Origin: Draconibacterium mangrovi
GTDB lineage: Bacteria > Bacteroidota > Bacteroidia > Bacteroidales > Prolixibacteraceae
Length of the DNA stretch: 64,000 nucleotides
Assembly (NCBI RefSeq): GCF_010586825.1
Contig: NZ_JAAAGB010000001.1
Location: 1,664,907 to 1,728,906, forward strand
Reading direction: 5' to 3'
The notes beneath the pieces are model-generated. The model was not told the DNA's origin. It was given only the letters and a program-made list of their open reading frames with translations, and ran no database searches. Position 1 is the first letter of the stretch. Each line of letters starts with the position of its first letter. Both the position numbers and the translations under genes were made by a program. Below, piece by piece: positions 44,447 through 54,055 of this stretch.

Positions 44447-45883
44447 TTATTCTTCATTTCCGAATTTAAAAAGATCAGATTTAGTATGTGATTTTTCGAT
44501 TAGCGTTATCATTTCCTCAACCAATTCAGGATGATCAGCAGCAACATTGTTCTCCTCACCCACATCGGTAGCCAGGTTGTATAGTTCGGTAGTTGTTTTT
44601 TCGGGTGTGAAAACGTTGTAGCGCACCAGTTTCCAATCGCCTTTACGAACTGCCTGCCGGCCTTTCAATTCATGGAATTCCCAATACAAATAATCGTGCT
44701 GAGCCGTTTGTTCTTCGCCAAGTAGTGTAGGTAAAAATGAAACTCCGTCAATGGAGTCGGGAGCAGAAATACCGGTAATTTCAGCGATGGTAGGAAATAC
44801 ATCCCAAAATGCAGAAATATGGTTGGATGTGCTGGCGGCTTTAATTTTTCCGTTCCACATTGCAATCATTGGTACCCGAATTCCGCCTTCGTATAAATCG
44901 CGTTTGTAACCTTTTAATGGTCCATTTGAGTTGAAATAATCAGGGTCGGCTCCACCTTCCAAATGTGGTCCGTTATCAGATGTAAAAATGATCAAAGTGT
45001 TGTCGTAAATCCCCAGTTCTTTCAATTTGGCAACGATTTCGCCAACTTGCATATCAAGGTAATCCACCATGGCAGCAAATGCTGCATGCGTTTCCTGCTG
45101 CGAACCGTAGCCACCCTGTTTGTAGTTGGGGCCATCATCAACTCCTTTGTAAGCTTTTTCGGGCTCAAGTTTGCCACGGTATTTGGCAATATACTCTTCA
45201 GGTGCAAACAATTCGGCATGTGGAATTATGGACGGATAATACATAAAAAACGGTTGGTTTTTGTTGTTTTCGATAAAACGAAGCGCTTCTTTATGCATGA
45301 GTTCCGGTCCGTACGATTCCGTTTTTTTACCGGAATTGCCTTCAAGAACAATTTTTTCCTGGTTGTGCCATAAGTGATAAGGGTAGTAGTTATGTCCCAT
45401 TCGCTGGCAGTTGTAGCCATAAAACTCGTCAAATCCCTGCATGTTCGGATCGCCTTCCGAGCCGGGATAACCCAATCCCCACTTGCCAAAAGCACCAGTT
45501 GAATAACCTGCTTCTTTTAGCGCTTCGGCCACGGTGACAGCACTGGCCGCCATTGGATACTGGCCTTCGGGCTGCCATTCTTTGTTGCCTCTAACGGGAG
45601 TGTGGCCGGTGTGTTGCCCGGTCATTAACGTCGAGCGCGACGGAGCACAAACCGTTGAACCCGAATAATGCTGGGTAAACAGCATGCCATTTGCGGCCAG
45701 CTTATCGATATTGGGTGTTGAAAAATGCGTTTGCCCGTAGCAACTCAGGTCGCCATAACCCAAATCATCGGCCAGGATGTAAATAATATTTGGCCGCGCA
45801 GGCTGACTATCTGTTGTTTTAGTTTTAGGCTGGCATGCCAGCAGCAGCAAGCTTAGAATAGCTGGTAAGATTAGTTTGCTCAT
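44447..45883 (-). CDS. Sulfatase, lipoprotein (formylglycine type), sulfatase 2
   Basis: 478 aa. Lipoprotein signal with LSLLLLAC, metal site ADDLGYGDLSCYG, formylglycine motif C79-A-P-S-R, GKWGLGY, FTSDNGPH and DGVSFLP. The arrangement suggests an arylsulfatase A/N-acetylgalactosamine-6-sulfatase-like enzyme. It is 15 nt from the GH2 stop and abuts sulfatase 1, so the three are an operon. Two different sulfatases beside one beta-galactosidase-like enzyme point to a sulfated galactose-containing glycan as substrate; that substrate is inference. Confidence 0.93.
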   Translation of the reverse strand: MSKLILPAILSLLLLACQPKTKTTDSQPARPNIIYILADDLGYGDLSCYGQTHFSTPNIDKLAANGMLFTQHYSGSTVCAPSRSTLMTGQHTGHTPVRGNKEWQPEGQYPMAASAVTVAEALKEAGYSTGAFGKWGLGYPGSEGDPNMQGFDEFYGYNCQRMGHNYYPYHLWHNQEKIVLEGNSGKKTESYGPELMHKEALRFIENNKNQPFFMYYPSIIPHAELFAPEEYIAKYRGKLEPEKAYKGVDDGPNYKQGGYGSQQETHAAFAAMVDYLDMQVGEIVAKLKELGIYDNTLIIFTSDNGPHLEGGADPDYFNSNGPLKGYKRDLYEGGIRVPMIAMWNGKIKAASTSNHISAFWDVFPTIAEITGISAPDSIDGVSFLPTLLGEEQTAQHDYLYWEFHELKGRQAVRKGDWKLVRYNVFTPEKTTTELYNLATDVGEENNVAADHPELVEEMITLIEKSHTKSDLFKFGNEE

Positions 45884-45898
45884 AATTAGTTAGTCGTA

Positions 45899-48337
45899 TT
45901 AAATCTGTTTTGTTTGAATCGAAATTGTTGCAGTTTCAAGTCCTTCGCCACTTACTTCCAATTGCATTTCTCCGGCTTCCTCAAGCGATTGAACGGTTAC
46001 TACCAGTTTACCGCTAAAAGCTTTCATTGTTGGCAGGTGGAACAGCTCTAGTGATGTGGCATCGCCGTTACAAACGGCTTTGTATTTTCCGGCACCGCTA
46101 ACTTTAAAATTCAATTGATTAGTGGCAGTTGGGCAAAGGTTGCCGTCTTTGTCAACCACTGAAACGGTAATGTAACTGAGGTCATTTCCATCGGCAGATA
46201 TCTGATCACGATCGGCTGATAATTGCAGGTGATGAGGCGATCCGGCGGTGTGAATTTCCTGTTCGGCAACGGCATTTCCATCATCGTCGAAAGCAACCAC
46301 TTTTACAGTTCCCGGTTCGTATTTTACATCCATCCACATCAGGCGGTTCCGGTTTAGCAATGTCTCCTTGCTTTTCTTCTGAATGCCCTGACTTTTGCCA
46401 TTTACAAACAATTCGGCACTGTTGTAATTGGTGTACACAAAAACAGGTGTTGTTTCTCCTTCGCGGCCTTCCCAGTTCCAGTGCGGAAGAATGTGTACGG
46501 TTTCGTCTTCCGTGTTCCAGCGGCTGCGGTACAGGTAGTAGCGGTCTTTTGGTAAACCTGCCAAATCGCAAATGCCAAAGTACGAACTGCGCGATGGCCA
46601 CGCCTCGTTGTATGGAGTAGGTTCGCCGAGGTAATCAAACCCGGTCCAGACAAATTCGCCAATTACCCAGTCAAAATCATCCTGCCAGTAAAAATCTTCG
46701 TCAGGAATGTTCGACCATGAACAAGCTTCCAGATCGTATGATGAACTTTGGAAATTATCGTATCTCATCATCTTTCCCTCTATTACAGGAAACTTGTAAA
46801 TTCCGCGTGAACTTACTGTTGACGCGGTTTCCGAGCCCAGAATAAAGCCTTGAGGAAAACGCTCGTAGGCTTCATCATATAAATGCAAACGGTAATTGAG
46901 ACCGGGAATATCCATAATAGCACCAAATCCGTTTTTCAGGGTGTTGCCCACTTGGTCCATTCCTACGGTAACCGGGCGTGTTGGGTCTTCCCGGTGAAAA
47001 ATATCCTGCAGCCATTTTGCCAGTTTTACACCTTCGTTGCCCCACTGGTCGGGAACTTCGTTGCCCGAGCTCCACATAACAATACACGGGTGGTTGCGTG
47101 TTGCCCGAACCAGATTGACCACATCTTTTTCGGCCCAATCGTTAAAATAAAGGTTGTAGCCATTTTCAACTTTTGGCCTTGCCCATTCGTCAAAACTTTC
47201 AGCCAGGAAAAGGAATCCCATTTCGTCGCAAAGTTCCAGTTGTTCCATCGATGGCATGTTGTGCGACGAACGGATGGCATTACAACCCATATCTTTTAAA
47301 ATAGTGAGCTGGCGTTTTAATGCTGCTTTGTTAACTGCGGCGCCAAGCGGCCCCAAATCGTGGTGCAAACAAACACCTTTAAACTTGGTAACTTTGCCAT
47401 TTAGCACCAAACCTTTACCACGTTCGTAAACCACACTTCGCACTCCAAAACGAATGTTTTGTTCGTCTTTTAGTGTGTTGCCTTCATACAATTTCATATT
47501 TGCGGTGTACAAATAGGGCGTTTCTGTATCCCATAGTTTTGGGTTCGGAATGGCAATGTTTTGTTCTGTTTTTGTGCCAAAAACTTCGTCCGTGGTGTTT
47601 GTTGCCACTACGTTTCCTTCGGCATCAATTATTTCGGTAACCACTTTAATGTTGCTTCCGTTAACTTCGGCTTTCAGGTTTACTTGTGCTTCTTTCTCCG
47701 AAACAAATGGCGTGGTAATAAATGTTCCCCACTGTTTAAAATTCACCTCGTTTTTTACAATAAGCTGCACTTTGCGGTAGATTCCTGCACCGGGATACCA
47801 GCGCGATGATGATTCTTTATTTTCAAGACGTACAGCCAACAGGTTTTCTTCGCCGGGATTTACATAGTCGTTGATATCAAAATAAAAATAGCTATAGCCG
47901 TATGGGCGGTTACCAACTTTCTTCCCATTGATGTATACTTCTGCATTGCTCATGGCACCGTCGAAAACAAGCAGTGCTTTTTTACCGGGACCAAAATCCG
48001 GAAGTTCGAATGTTTTGCGGTACCAGCCAATGCCAATGTGTGGCAGTGCGCCGGTGCGTCCGGTACGCAGGCGAGCCTCTTTTTCCATATCCTGAGTAAC
48101 GCGAACTTCCTGTGCATCAATTTCTTTATCAAAAGGTCCTTTAATAGCCCAATCGTGTGGAACCTCAACGGTTTCCCAATTGGCTGCATCGGTTTGTGGC
48201 AGCTGCGCATCGGCAACTTCCTGATTAATAAATTTCCAGTCTTTTTGCAGTGTTTGTACACTTCGTGTTTCGCTACTTGTTTCAACACAGGCCGAGAAAA
48301 GAACTAAAATGGTTATGAAAGAAAATAATGATTTCAT
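45899..48337 (-). CDS. Glycoside hydrolase family 2 (beta-galactosidase-like), lipoprotein
   Basis: 812 aa. Lipoprotein signal (LFSFITILVLFSAC). GH2 architecture: sugar-binding beta-sandwich with DWAIKGPFD and GIGWYRKTFELP (about 60-190), immunoglobulin-like domain (about 195-300), TIM barrel with acid/base E427 in WSSGNEV and nucleophile E561 in GEFVWTGFDYLGEP, then C-terminal beta domains (DUF4982-like and a bacterial Ig-like end). First gene of the minus-strand cluster with the two sulfatases and the isomerase. It probably cleaves beta-linked galactose or a related sugar from a sulfated oligosaccharide after or before desulfation. Confidence 0.93.
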   Translation of the reverse strand: MKSLFSFITILVLFSACVETSSETRSVQTLQKDWKFINQEVADAQLPQTDAANWETVEVPHDWAIKGPFDKEIDAQEVRVTQDMEKEARLRTGRTGALPHIGIGWYRKTFELPDFGPGKKALLVFDGAMSNAEVYINGKKVGNRPYGYSYFYFDINDYVNPGEENLLAVRLENKESSSRWYPGAGIYRKVQLIVKNEVNFKQWGTFITTPFVSEKEAQVNLKAEVNGSNIKVVTEIIDAEGNVVATNTTDEVFGTKTEQNIAIPNPKLWDTETPYLYTANMKLYEGNTLKDEQNIRFGVRSVVYERGKGLVLNGKVTKFKGVCLHHDLGPLGAAVNKAALKRQLTILKDMGCNAIRSSHNMPSMEQLELCDEMGFLFLAESFDEWARPKVENGYNLYFNDWAEKDVVNLVRATRNHPCIVMWSSGNEVPDQWGNEGVKLAKWLQDIFHREDPTRPVTVGMDQVGNTLKNGFGAIMDIPGLNYRLHLYDEAYERFPQGFILGSETASTVSSRGIYKFPVIEGKMMRYDNFQSSSYDLEACSWSNIPDEDFYWQDDFDWVIGEFVWTGFDYLGEPTPYNEAWPSRSSYFGICDLAGLPKDRYYLYRSRWNTEDETVHILPHWNWEGREGETTPVFVYTNYNSAELFVNGKSQGIQKKSKETLLNRNRLMWMDVKYEPGTVKVVAFDDDGNAVAEQEIHTAGSPHHLQLSADRDQISADGNDLSYITVSVVDKDGNLCPTATNQLNFKVSGAGKYKAVCNGDATSLELFHLPTMKAFSGKLVVTVQSLEEAGEMQLEVSGEGLETATISIQTKQI

Positions 48338-48624
48338 ATTATAAAAACTGTTTGTTTTCTAATGGATAAATACGCCGGCGTTACAAAAGAGAACTTGCTT
48401 TTTGTAATAAAGTTGGTGCATTGCAACCGAATTTCAAATAAGGTTCTTTATACAACAGACGCCTTTTCATTAATACATACATACGCTCTCAGTAAAATAT
48501 TTGTTGCTTCAGATTCAAATTTTACACTGGTAGGTACTGGTATGGTACAAATATGCAAAGAAATACGATAATTCAAATGATTGCAGAACCTATCCTGCAA
48601 CACATTTGGTTAGGAAAAGAGCTA

Positions 48625-50709
48625 TTACGACAACGAAAGCGGAAGACTGAAGTGGAAGTTGCTACCCTGGTTTATTTCACTGTCGACCCAGATATTGCCG
48701 CCGTTAATCTTAACAAATTCCTGACAAAGAATTAAGCCTAATCCTGTTCCTTTTTCGTGAGCAGTTCCTTCGCGTTGCACAGATTTTTCAATTTTAAACA
48801 GGTTTTCAATCATTTCCGGAGTCATTCCAATGCCATCGTCTTTTACCGTAACAATCAGCATTTCGCCATCCTTTTTGGCAAGCAGATCAATATTGCCGTT
48901 TTTATTCGAGAATTTTATGGCGTTGTTTAGCAGGTTGCGAACAATAAAGTTTACCATATCAAAATCAGCATAAACCATGGCTTTCTTTTCCGAGATGTTG
49001 ATGGTTATACCTTTAGTTTTGGCCACTTCAAGATTGAGGTCTTTGTTAATTTCAAAAACTTTATGAATAAAGAAAGACTGTGGCTCGAATTTAATGGTTC
49101 CGGTTTGTGTACGCGACCATTCCAACAGGTTCTCGAGCAACTCGTAGCCGCTGGTGGCTGCCTGGTACATTCCGTTGATAAGTACATCAAAATCATCTGA
49201 GTTATTGGCTTTCTTTTCATTGCGCAGCAAATCGGAAATGCCAATTAAAACATTAAATGGATTTTTTAAATCGTGTGCAATAATCGAAAAGAACTTGTCT
49301 TTAGTGGCATTTAGTTTTTTAAGGTTTTGTTCGTCTTCAGCAAGTTTTACAAGGTTCTCTTCAAGCAATAATTTCTGACGGTTTATGGTGTTGTAGTTTG
49401 CTTTTAGCTCGTCGGTGTGTTTTTTTCGGAGGATGAGGAAGAAACTGAGTGTAACTAAAATAATTAGTAAAGCAGCAATGGCAAAAGCAGCTTTTACCCG
49501 AAATTTAAATTGATCGCTTTCGTTTTTTGCCGAAACCAGCTGCTGTTCAAGCAGAATCTTATTTCTTTCGGCTTTACTGGTTTCGTCGGCTTCGAAATTA
49601 CCCAAAGCTTCAATAATTTCTTCGGGCTGTAACAGTTGGAATGCTTCTTTGGCCTTCGAACTCATTTGGTAAGCTTTTTCGTATTGGCCCAGGCCGGCAT
49701 ACGCTTCTCCAACTTCGGTATAATAATCGGGGAGGTAGTCAAGTTTTTCCAATTCAAGGCTTTTCGAAATGGCTTTGCTGTAAAAGTTTATAGCTGTATT
49801 GAAAGCTTTCTTTTTGAGGTAATATTTACCCTGCAAGTAATTAATTTCAACTTCGTATTTGGTCAGATTATTTTGGTTTTTCAGATTAATAACCCGTTCA
49901 ATATAGGTTTCCGCTGTCGGGAGGTCTTCTGTTTCAAGGTAATAGGTGATAAAGCCTATAAGAACTTCAATCTCCCGCTGTTTGTCGTTAATTTGTGGCA
50001 AAAGTTCCAATGCCTTAGTCAAATGATGAAGGGCCTGTTCCTGCTGATTTAGTTTTAAGTTTGTATAACTCAGCGAAATGTGGTTCAGGCACTGGTTTCG
50101 GATGTTTTCGGTTTTTATATCAACATCAAGAGCTTTTTGGTAATAGAGTTGGCAGCTTCGGTATTCTTTCAAATTTTCGTAATACGTGGCAATATTACCA
50201 TACGCTTCAGAAAGCCCGTAAGTTTTGTTTGCCTCTTCGCAAATATTCTTTGCCTTAATTATATAGTTAAGTGCTTGTACCTGGTCTTTTCCGTAGGAAT
50301 ATAACACGCCCAGGTTGAGGTAGCTCGCAAGTAATGAAGTTGAATCTTTGGTTTCGGTAAATATGGTAATGGCTTGTTCGAGATTGGAAATGGCAGGAAG
50401 CCAGTCGCCTGTTTGGTCGTACACATAACTGATAAGAAAAAGTGCCGTGCCTTCGCCGTATTTGTAATTTATTTTTTGTGAAAGCTCCAGTGCTTTTTTT
50501 GCATACGCTAAAGAACTATCCGGATTGATATAGTCGTATAAATCGGACAAATCAATATAAATATCGACGATATTCTCCGCATTGGTTTCCGTTTTAACAG
50601 CGGTTTTTAGCGAATCGATCTGTATGGTATCGTTTCCAAAAACAGGTAACCCGCCAACAACAATTGCGAACAATAAACTCAGTAAAATATGTTTACTCCG
50701 ATTTCTCAT
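48625..50709 (-). CDS. TPR-containing membrane histidine kinase
   Basis: 694 aa from ATG 50709; the frame opens at 50754, but the internal start gives a clean signal (SKHILLSLLFAIVVGGLPVFG) and lies below a promoter. N-terminal periplasmic TPR repeats (about 50-390; repeated A-x-x-Y/L patterns), one TM (about 420-440, FAIAALLIILVTLSFFLIL), a coiled coil, HisKA with phospho-His H479 in SIIAHDLKNPFN, N-box LLNNAIKFSN, G1 KDDGIGM and G2 GTGLGL. No receiver domain and no response regulator gene adjoin it, so the partner is elsewhere. The signal may be peptide or protein binding to the TPRs. Confidence 0.92.
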   Translation of the reverse strand: MRNRSKHILLSLLFAIVVGGLPVFGNDTIQIDSLKTAVKTETNAENIVDIYIDLSDLYDYINPDSSLAYAKKALELSQKINYKYGEGTALFLISYVYDQTGDWLPAISNLEQAITIFTETKDSTSLLASYLNLGVLYSYGKDQVQALNYIIKAKNICEEANKTYGLSEAYGNIATYYENLKEYRSCQLYYQKALDVDIKTENIRNQCLNHISLSYTNLKLNQQEQALHHLTKALELLPQINDKQREIEVLIGFITYYLETEDLPTAETYIERVINLKNQNNLTKYEVEINYLQGKYYLKKKAFNTAINFYSKAISKSLELEKLDYLPDYYTEVGEAYAGLGQYEKAYQMSSKAKEAFQLLQPEEIIEALGNFEADETSKAERNKILLEQQLVSAKNESDQFKFRVKAAFAIAALLIILVTLSFFLILRKKHTDELKANYNTINRQKLLLEENLVKLAEDEQNLKKLNATKDKFFSIIAHDLKNPFNVLIGISDLLRNEKKANNSDDFDVLINGMYQAATSGYELLENLLEWSRTQTGTIKFEPQSFFIHKVFEINKDLNLEVAKTKGITINISEKKAMVYADFDMVNFIVRNLLNNAIKFSNKNGNIDLLAKKDGEMLIVTVKDDGIGMTPEMIENLFKIEKSVQREGTAHEKGTGLGLILCQEFVKINGGNIWVDSEINQGSNFHFSLPLSLS

Positions 50710-50726
50710 AGGTTTGCACCGAGCTG

Positions 50727-50754
50727 CAAATATAATTAAATCAAATATATACAA
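50727..50754 (-). promoter_or_regulatory. Candidate promoter of the TPR histidine kinase
   Basis: On the minus strand TTG, 17 nt, then TATATTTG, fitting the Bacteroidota TTG/TAnnTTTG pattern. The -7 element lies 17 nt before ATG 50709, which supports that start. A second TATATTTG at 50742-50749 has no TTG at suitable distance. Confidence 0.5.
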
Positions 50755-50930
50755 TAAAGAATATGAGTTGGAGGGCTTATTTTTAAAGAATCCTTTTATG
50801 TAAGGTGGCAGTTTGTGGCAACTGTAACTAAAATGTAAATGATGTGAGCGTGAAAACTGATAAATTTCATATTTCTAATTCTTTTTATACCTTGCCGGAG
50901 TAAGATCAGAGATTATAAACCGTAAAATAT

Positions 50931-52367
50931 ATGGTAAAACATTGTTTTGGTATTATTTGCATCGTCTTGCTTTTTATGTTGGCTGCATGCACCTCGAATA
51001 AAAATCCAAAGGACAACAAGAAAGAAGATCGCCCAATTATTGATCGTGATTTATCTGAAATTTTGGATGATGGCGTATTGAATGTTGTTACCACTTATAG
51101 CAGTACCAGTTACTTTTTGTACCGGGGGCAACCCATGGGTTACGAGTATGAACTGTTAAAACGTTTCGCCGAGCACCTTGGAGTTGAATACAAACTTGAG
51201 GTATCGAATGATTTTGAGACCATGCATGAAATGTTGATGAGCGGAAAAGTAGACCTTATTGCGCACGGATTAACAATCACCGGAAAACGTAAGGAGTTAG
51301 TACAGTTTTCTGATTATTTGTATCTCACTCACCAGGTTTTGGTGCAAAAAAAGCCCGACAACTGGCGAAAAATGAAATGGAGTGCAGTGCAAAGTTCTTT
51401 AATTCACGATGCCATTGAGTTGATAGGCGATACTGTTTCTGTGCGCGCCAACTCGTCGTATTTAAACAGGGTTGAAAACCTGATGGACGAAATGGGCGGT
51501 AAAATTTATGTTGATACACTGCCCGGCGATTTGTCGACAGATAAAATTATTGAAATGGTATCGAACGGTGAAATAAAGTACACATTTGCCGATAATAATA
51601 TTGCCAGCATTAATGCATCGTATTATCCCAATCTTGATATTCGTGTACCGGTTAGTTTTTCGCAACGTATGGCCTGGGCTCTCCGTCCCAATTCTGATGA
51701 ATTGCTAACAGAGCTAAACAGCTGGATCGACTCGATGAAAGACGGGGCGACCTATTACGTTATTTATAACAAGTACTTTAAAAACGAACGTTCGTACAGG
51801 CAGCGCGAAAACAGTGTTTTTTACAGTATAAATCACAACCGGATTAGTGAATACGACGATTTGATACAAACTTACGCAGATACAATGGGTTGGGACTGGC
51901 GATTGATGGCATCGATGATTTACCAGGAATCCAGGTTTAATCCGGTGTCGGAATCGTGGGCAGGTGCCAAAGGGCTGATGCAAATGATGCCGCAAACTGC
52001 CGAACGTTACGGAGTTGAAGACAGAACCGACCCTGAGGACAACCTTGATGGAGCTACCAAAGTGTTAAAAGTTTTGTGGGACCGTTTTATTGATATTCCT
52101 GATTCGGTGCAACGTATAAAATTTACGATGGCTGCCTATAACTGTGGTTACAGCCATGTGCTTGATGCACGCACACTGGCCGAAGAGGAAGGCGTTGACA
52201 GTTATCGCTGGGACGAGTGCGTCGAGGAGTCGATGTTAAAACTCAGTTACCCCGAAAATTACAATAAACCTTTTGTAAAATATGGTTATGTGCGCGGAAT
52301 TGAACCGGTAAGTTATGTGAAACAGATTTTTAGTCGCTACGAGCATTATACCCAGTTGCTGGAATAA
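50931..52367 (+). CDS. mltF: MltF-like membrane-bound lytic transglycosylase
   Basis: 478 aa. Lipoprotein signal with LFMLAAC. The N-terminal half (about 45-285) is a type 3 solute-binding-like domain (GYEYELLKRFAEHLGVEY, DLIAHGLTITGKRKELVQFS). The C-terminal half (about 310-475) is an SLT goose-lysozyme-like domain with catalytic E333 in YQESRFNP, then WAGAKGLMQMMPQTAERYGV and MAAYNCGYSHV. Such proteins cleave glycan strands of peptidoglycan. It is a stand-alone gene between the kinase and the aldolases. Confidence 0.92.
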   Translation: MVKHCFGIICIVLLFMLAACTSNKNPKDNKKEDRPIIDRDLSEILDDGVLNVVTTYSSTSYFLYRGQPMGYEYELLKRFAEHLGVEYKLEVSNDFETMHEMLMSGKVDLIAHGLTITGKRKELVQFSDYLYLTHQVLVQKKPDNWRKMKWSAVQSSLIHDAIELIGDTVSVRANSSYLNRVENLMDEMGGKIYVDTLPGDLSTDKIIEMVSNGEIKYTFADNNIASINASYYPNLDIRVPVSFSQRMAWALRPNSDELLTELNSWIDSMKDGATYYVIYNKYFKNERSYRQRENSVFYSINHNRISEYDDLIQTYADTMGWDWRLMASMIYQESRFNPVSESWAGAKGLMQMMPQTAERYGVEDRTDPEDNLDGATKVLKVLWDRFIDIPDSVQRIKFTMAAYNCGYSHVLDARTLAEEEGVDSYRWDECVEESMLKLSYPENYNKPFVKYGYVRGIEPVSYVKQIFSRYEHYTQLLE

Positions 52368-52552
52368 ATACGTTATTCTCAAAACTCCCCGTTACATATA
52401 CTTTATAAGAAACATTCATGATTTCTGGAAATCACCAACAGAAATATAAGAAAATAATCTTGTTACATAATACAGTTTCCGAAACTGACTCTCTTTTGAG
52501 GGGCTTCCGTCAGCTGACGGATGAGGGGTAAGGTATTTCCTTTACCCTTTTT

Positions 52553-52584
52553 ATCCCCGACGTAAAGTACGGGATTTCGCAAGC
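52553..52584 (-). repeat. Dispersed repeat family B, inverted copy
   Basis: Reverse complement reads CGAAATCCCG-N9-TCGGGGAT, the same core as the copies at the ends of P7 and P12. It shows that the family is not limited to the permease array. Confidence 0.65.
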
Positions 52585-52670
52585 TCAACTGTCGACATTT
52601 TCCCTTAAAAAGGGAAAAAAGCTTTTATGTTGGATTGTAAAAAAATGAAGAGTATTAAGGGATCTTCATA

Positions 52671-52703
52671 AAAAAACCGCTTCCCAAACGAGAAACGGTT
52701 TTT
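52671..52703 (-). terminator. Terminator of the class IIA aldolase gene
   Basis: On the minus strand AACCGTTTC and GAAGCGGTT form a stem (one G-T pair) with a run of T after it; it lies 25 nt after the stop codon at 52728. Confidence 0.8.
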
Positions 52704-52727
52704 ACTATTTTATATCGAAATTTGTTC

Positions 52728-53804
52728 TTACTGAACGTCGATAGCATTCAAATCTTCAAAAGCCTGTTTCAAACGGGCAATCATTGATTCTTCTGCTTTA
52801 CGTAACCAAACACGTGGGTCGTAGAATTTTTTGTTTGGTTTTTCATCACCTTCAGGGTTACCAATTTGTCCTTGCAGGTAATCGTGGTTAGCAGCTTCAA
52901 AAGCACGAACGCCATCCCAGTACGCCCACTGTGTATCGGTGTCGATGTTCATTTTAACAACACCGTACGAAATAGCTTCGCGAATTTCTTCGTGTGTAGA
53001 ACCTGATCCACCGTGGAATACAAAGTTCACCGGCTTTTCTTTAGTTCCCAATTTCTCCTGGATGTACTTTTGTGAGTTGTCAAGAATTTTTGGAGTCAGT
53101 TTAACGTTACCCGGTTTGTACACACCGTGCACGTTACCAAACGATGCCGCAATTGTGAAGTTTGGCGATACTTTGCTCAACTCTTCGTAAGCGTAGCAAA
53201 CTTCTTCGGGTTGCGTGTACAATTTCGATGCATCAACATCGCTGTTGTCAACACCATCTTCTTCACCACCGGTAATACCCAATTCAATTTCCAGAGTCAT
53301 GCCCATTTTGGCCATACGCTCCAGGTATTTTTTGCTGATTTCGATGTTCTCTTCCAATGGCTCTTCGCTAAGGTCAAGCATGTGTGAGCTGAAAAGTGGT
53401 TTACCGGTTTCTGCGAAGTGCTTTTCGCTGGCATCTAACAAACCGTCAATCCAAGGCAATAATTTTTTGGCTGCGTGGTCGGTGTGTAGGATAACACGTA
53501 CACCGTAAGCTTCAGCTAAAGTGTGAATGTGTTTTGCACCTGCAACAGCACCTAAAACAGCTGCTTCCTGGCCTTCGAGTTTTAAACCTTTACCGGCGTT
53601 AAATACCGCACCACCGTTCGAGAATTGAATCATGACAGGAGCGTTTACCTGTTTGGCAACTTCCATAATTGCATTAACTGAAGAAGAACCTACAACATTT
53701 ACTGCAGGCATGGCAAATTGATTAGCTTTGGCTTCTTCGAAAATAAATTGTACGTCGGCACCGGTAACAACTCCCGGCTTAACGTTTTCGGATATTTTTC
53801 CCAT
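52728..53804 (-). CDS. fbaA: Class IIA fructose-bisphosphate aldolase
   Basis: 358 aa, the usual length of E. coli FbaA, which it resembles along its whole length: VKPGVVTGADVQFIFEEAK, FSNGGAVFNAGKG, HTDHAAKKLLPWIDGLLD (zinc-binding His), LEIELGITGGEEDGVDNSD, FGNVHGVYKPGNVKL (zinc His), FHGGSGSTHEEI (zinc His and phosphate loop), MNIDTDTQWAYWDG. Reversible cleavage of fructose 1,6-bisphosphate to DHAP and glyceraldehyde 3-phosphate, cytosolic. The reference enzyme has Cys where this has Ala in HTDHxAK; that residue is not a metal ligand. Divergent from a second class II aldolase. Confidence 0.96.
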   Translation of the reverse strand: MGKISENVKPGVVTGADVQFIFEEAKANQFAMPAVNVVGSSSVNAIMEVAKQVNAPVMIQFSNGGAVFNAGKGLKLEGQEAAVLGAVAGAKHIHTLAEAYGVRVILHTDHAAKKLLPWIDGLLDASEKHFAETGKPLFSSHMLDLSEEPLEENIEISKKYLERMAKMGMTLEIELGITGGEEDGVDNSDVDASKLYTQPEEVCYAYEELSKVSPNFTIAASFGNVHGVYKPGNVKLTPKILDNSQKYIQEKLGTKEKPVNFVFHGGSGSTHEEIREAISYGVVKMNIDTDTQWAYWDGVRAFEAANHDYLQGQIGNPEGDEKPNKKFYDPRVWLRKAEESMIARLKQAFEDLNAIDVQ

Positions 53805-53845
53805 AATTAAATCGTTTTACTTTTAAATCAAATAGAATAAGAACA

Positions 53846-53876
53846 CAAAATTACGATTTGAGTTTAGGTAAACCAA
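53846..53876 (-). promoter_or_regulatory. Promoter of the class IIA aldolase gene
   Basis: On the minus strand TTG, 20 nt, then TAATTTTG: a good fit to the Bacteroidota -33/-7 pattern. The -7 element ends 42 nt before the start codon. Confidence 0.65.
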
Positions 53877-53943
53877 TTTTTCCTTGTTAATGATCGTAAA
53901 AAACGGACAAAATTATCTGAAAATTAACGCTGTAACATTATTG

Positions 53944-53959
53944 TATTTAACGTTAAATA
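53944..53959. promoter_or_regulatory. Perfect 16-nt palindrome between the two aldolase genes
   Basis: TATTTAACGTTAAATA is perfectly self-complementary. It lies about 70 nt upstream of the class IIA promoter and about 97 nt before the class IIB start codon, a position suited to a shared operator. A TTAACG half-site also occurs at about 53925. The binding protein is unknown. Confidence 0.4.
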
Positions 53960-54055
53960 TCGATTCGGGGATTTATCTAAACCTCTTCATTCTCTGATTT
54001 TTATTTACTTTCACGGCGCAAAAAAATTAAAAACCAAAGATTAATTCGAATAAAA

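Larger units (their letters stand above)
52368..52727. other. 360-nt intergenic region with palindromic repeats
   Basis: No gene. It contains TCCGTCAGCTGACGGA (52506-52521), a perfect 16-nt palindrome within a GGGGCTT...GAGGGGT frame, an inverted copy of repeat family B (52553-52584), a CCCTTAAAAAGGG stretch at about 52593-52605, and the aldolase terminator at 52671-52703. These are typical repeats between convergent Bacteroidota genes. Confidence 0.7.

Noticed and set aside
48362..48571. 69-codon open frame between the GH2 and kinase genes
   Set aside because: No recognisable features, and composition like intergenic DNA; the 287-nt gap is more likely the upstream region of the GH2 operon, though I found no clear promoter there.
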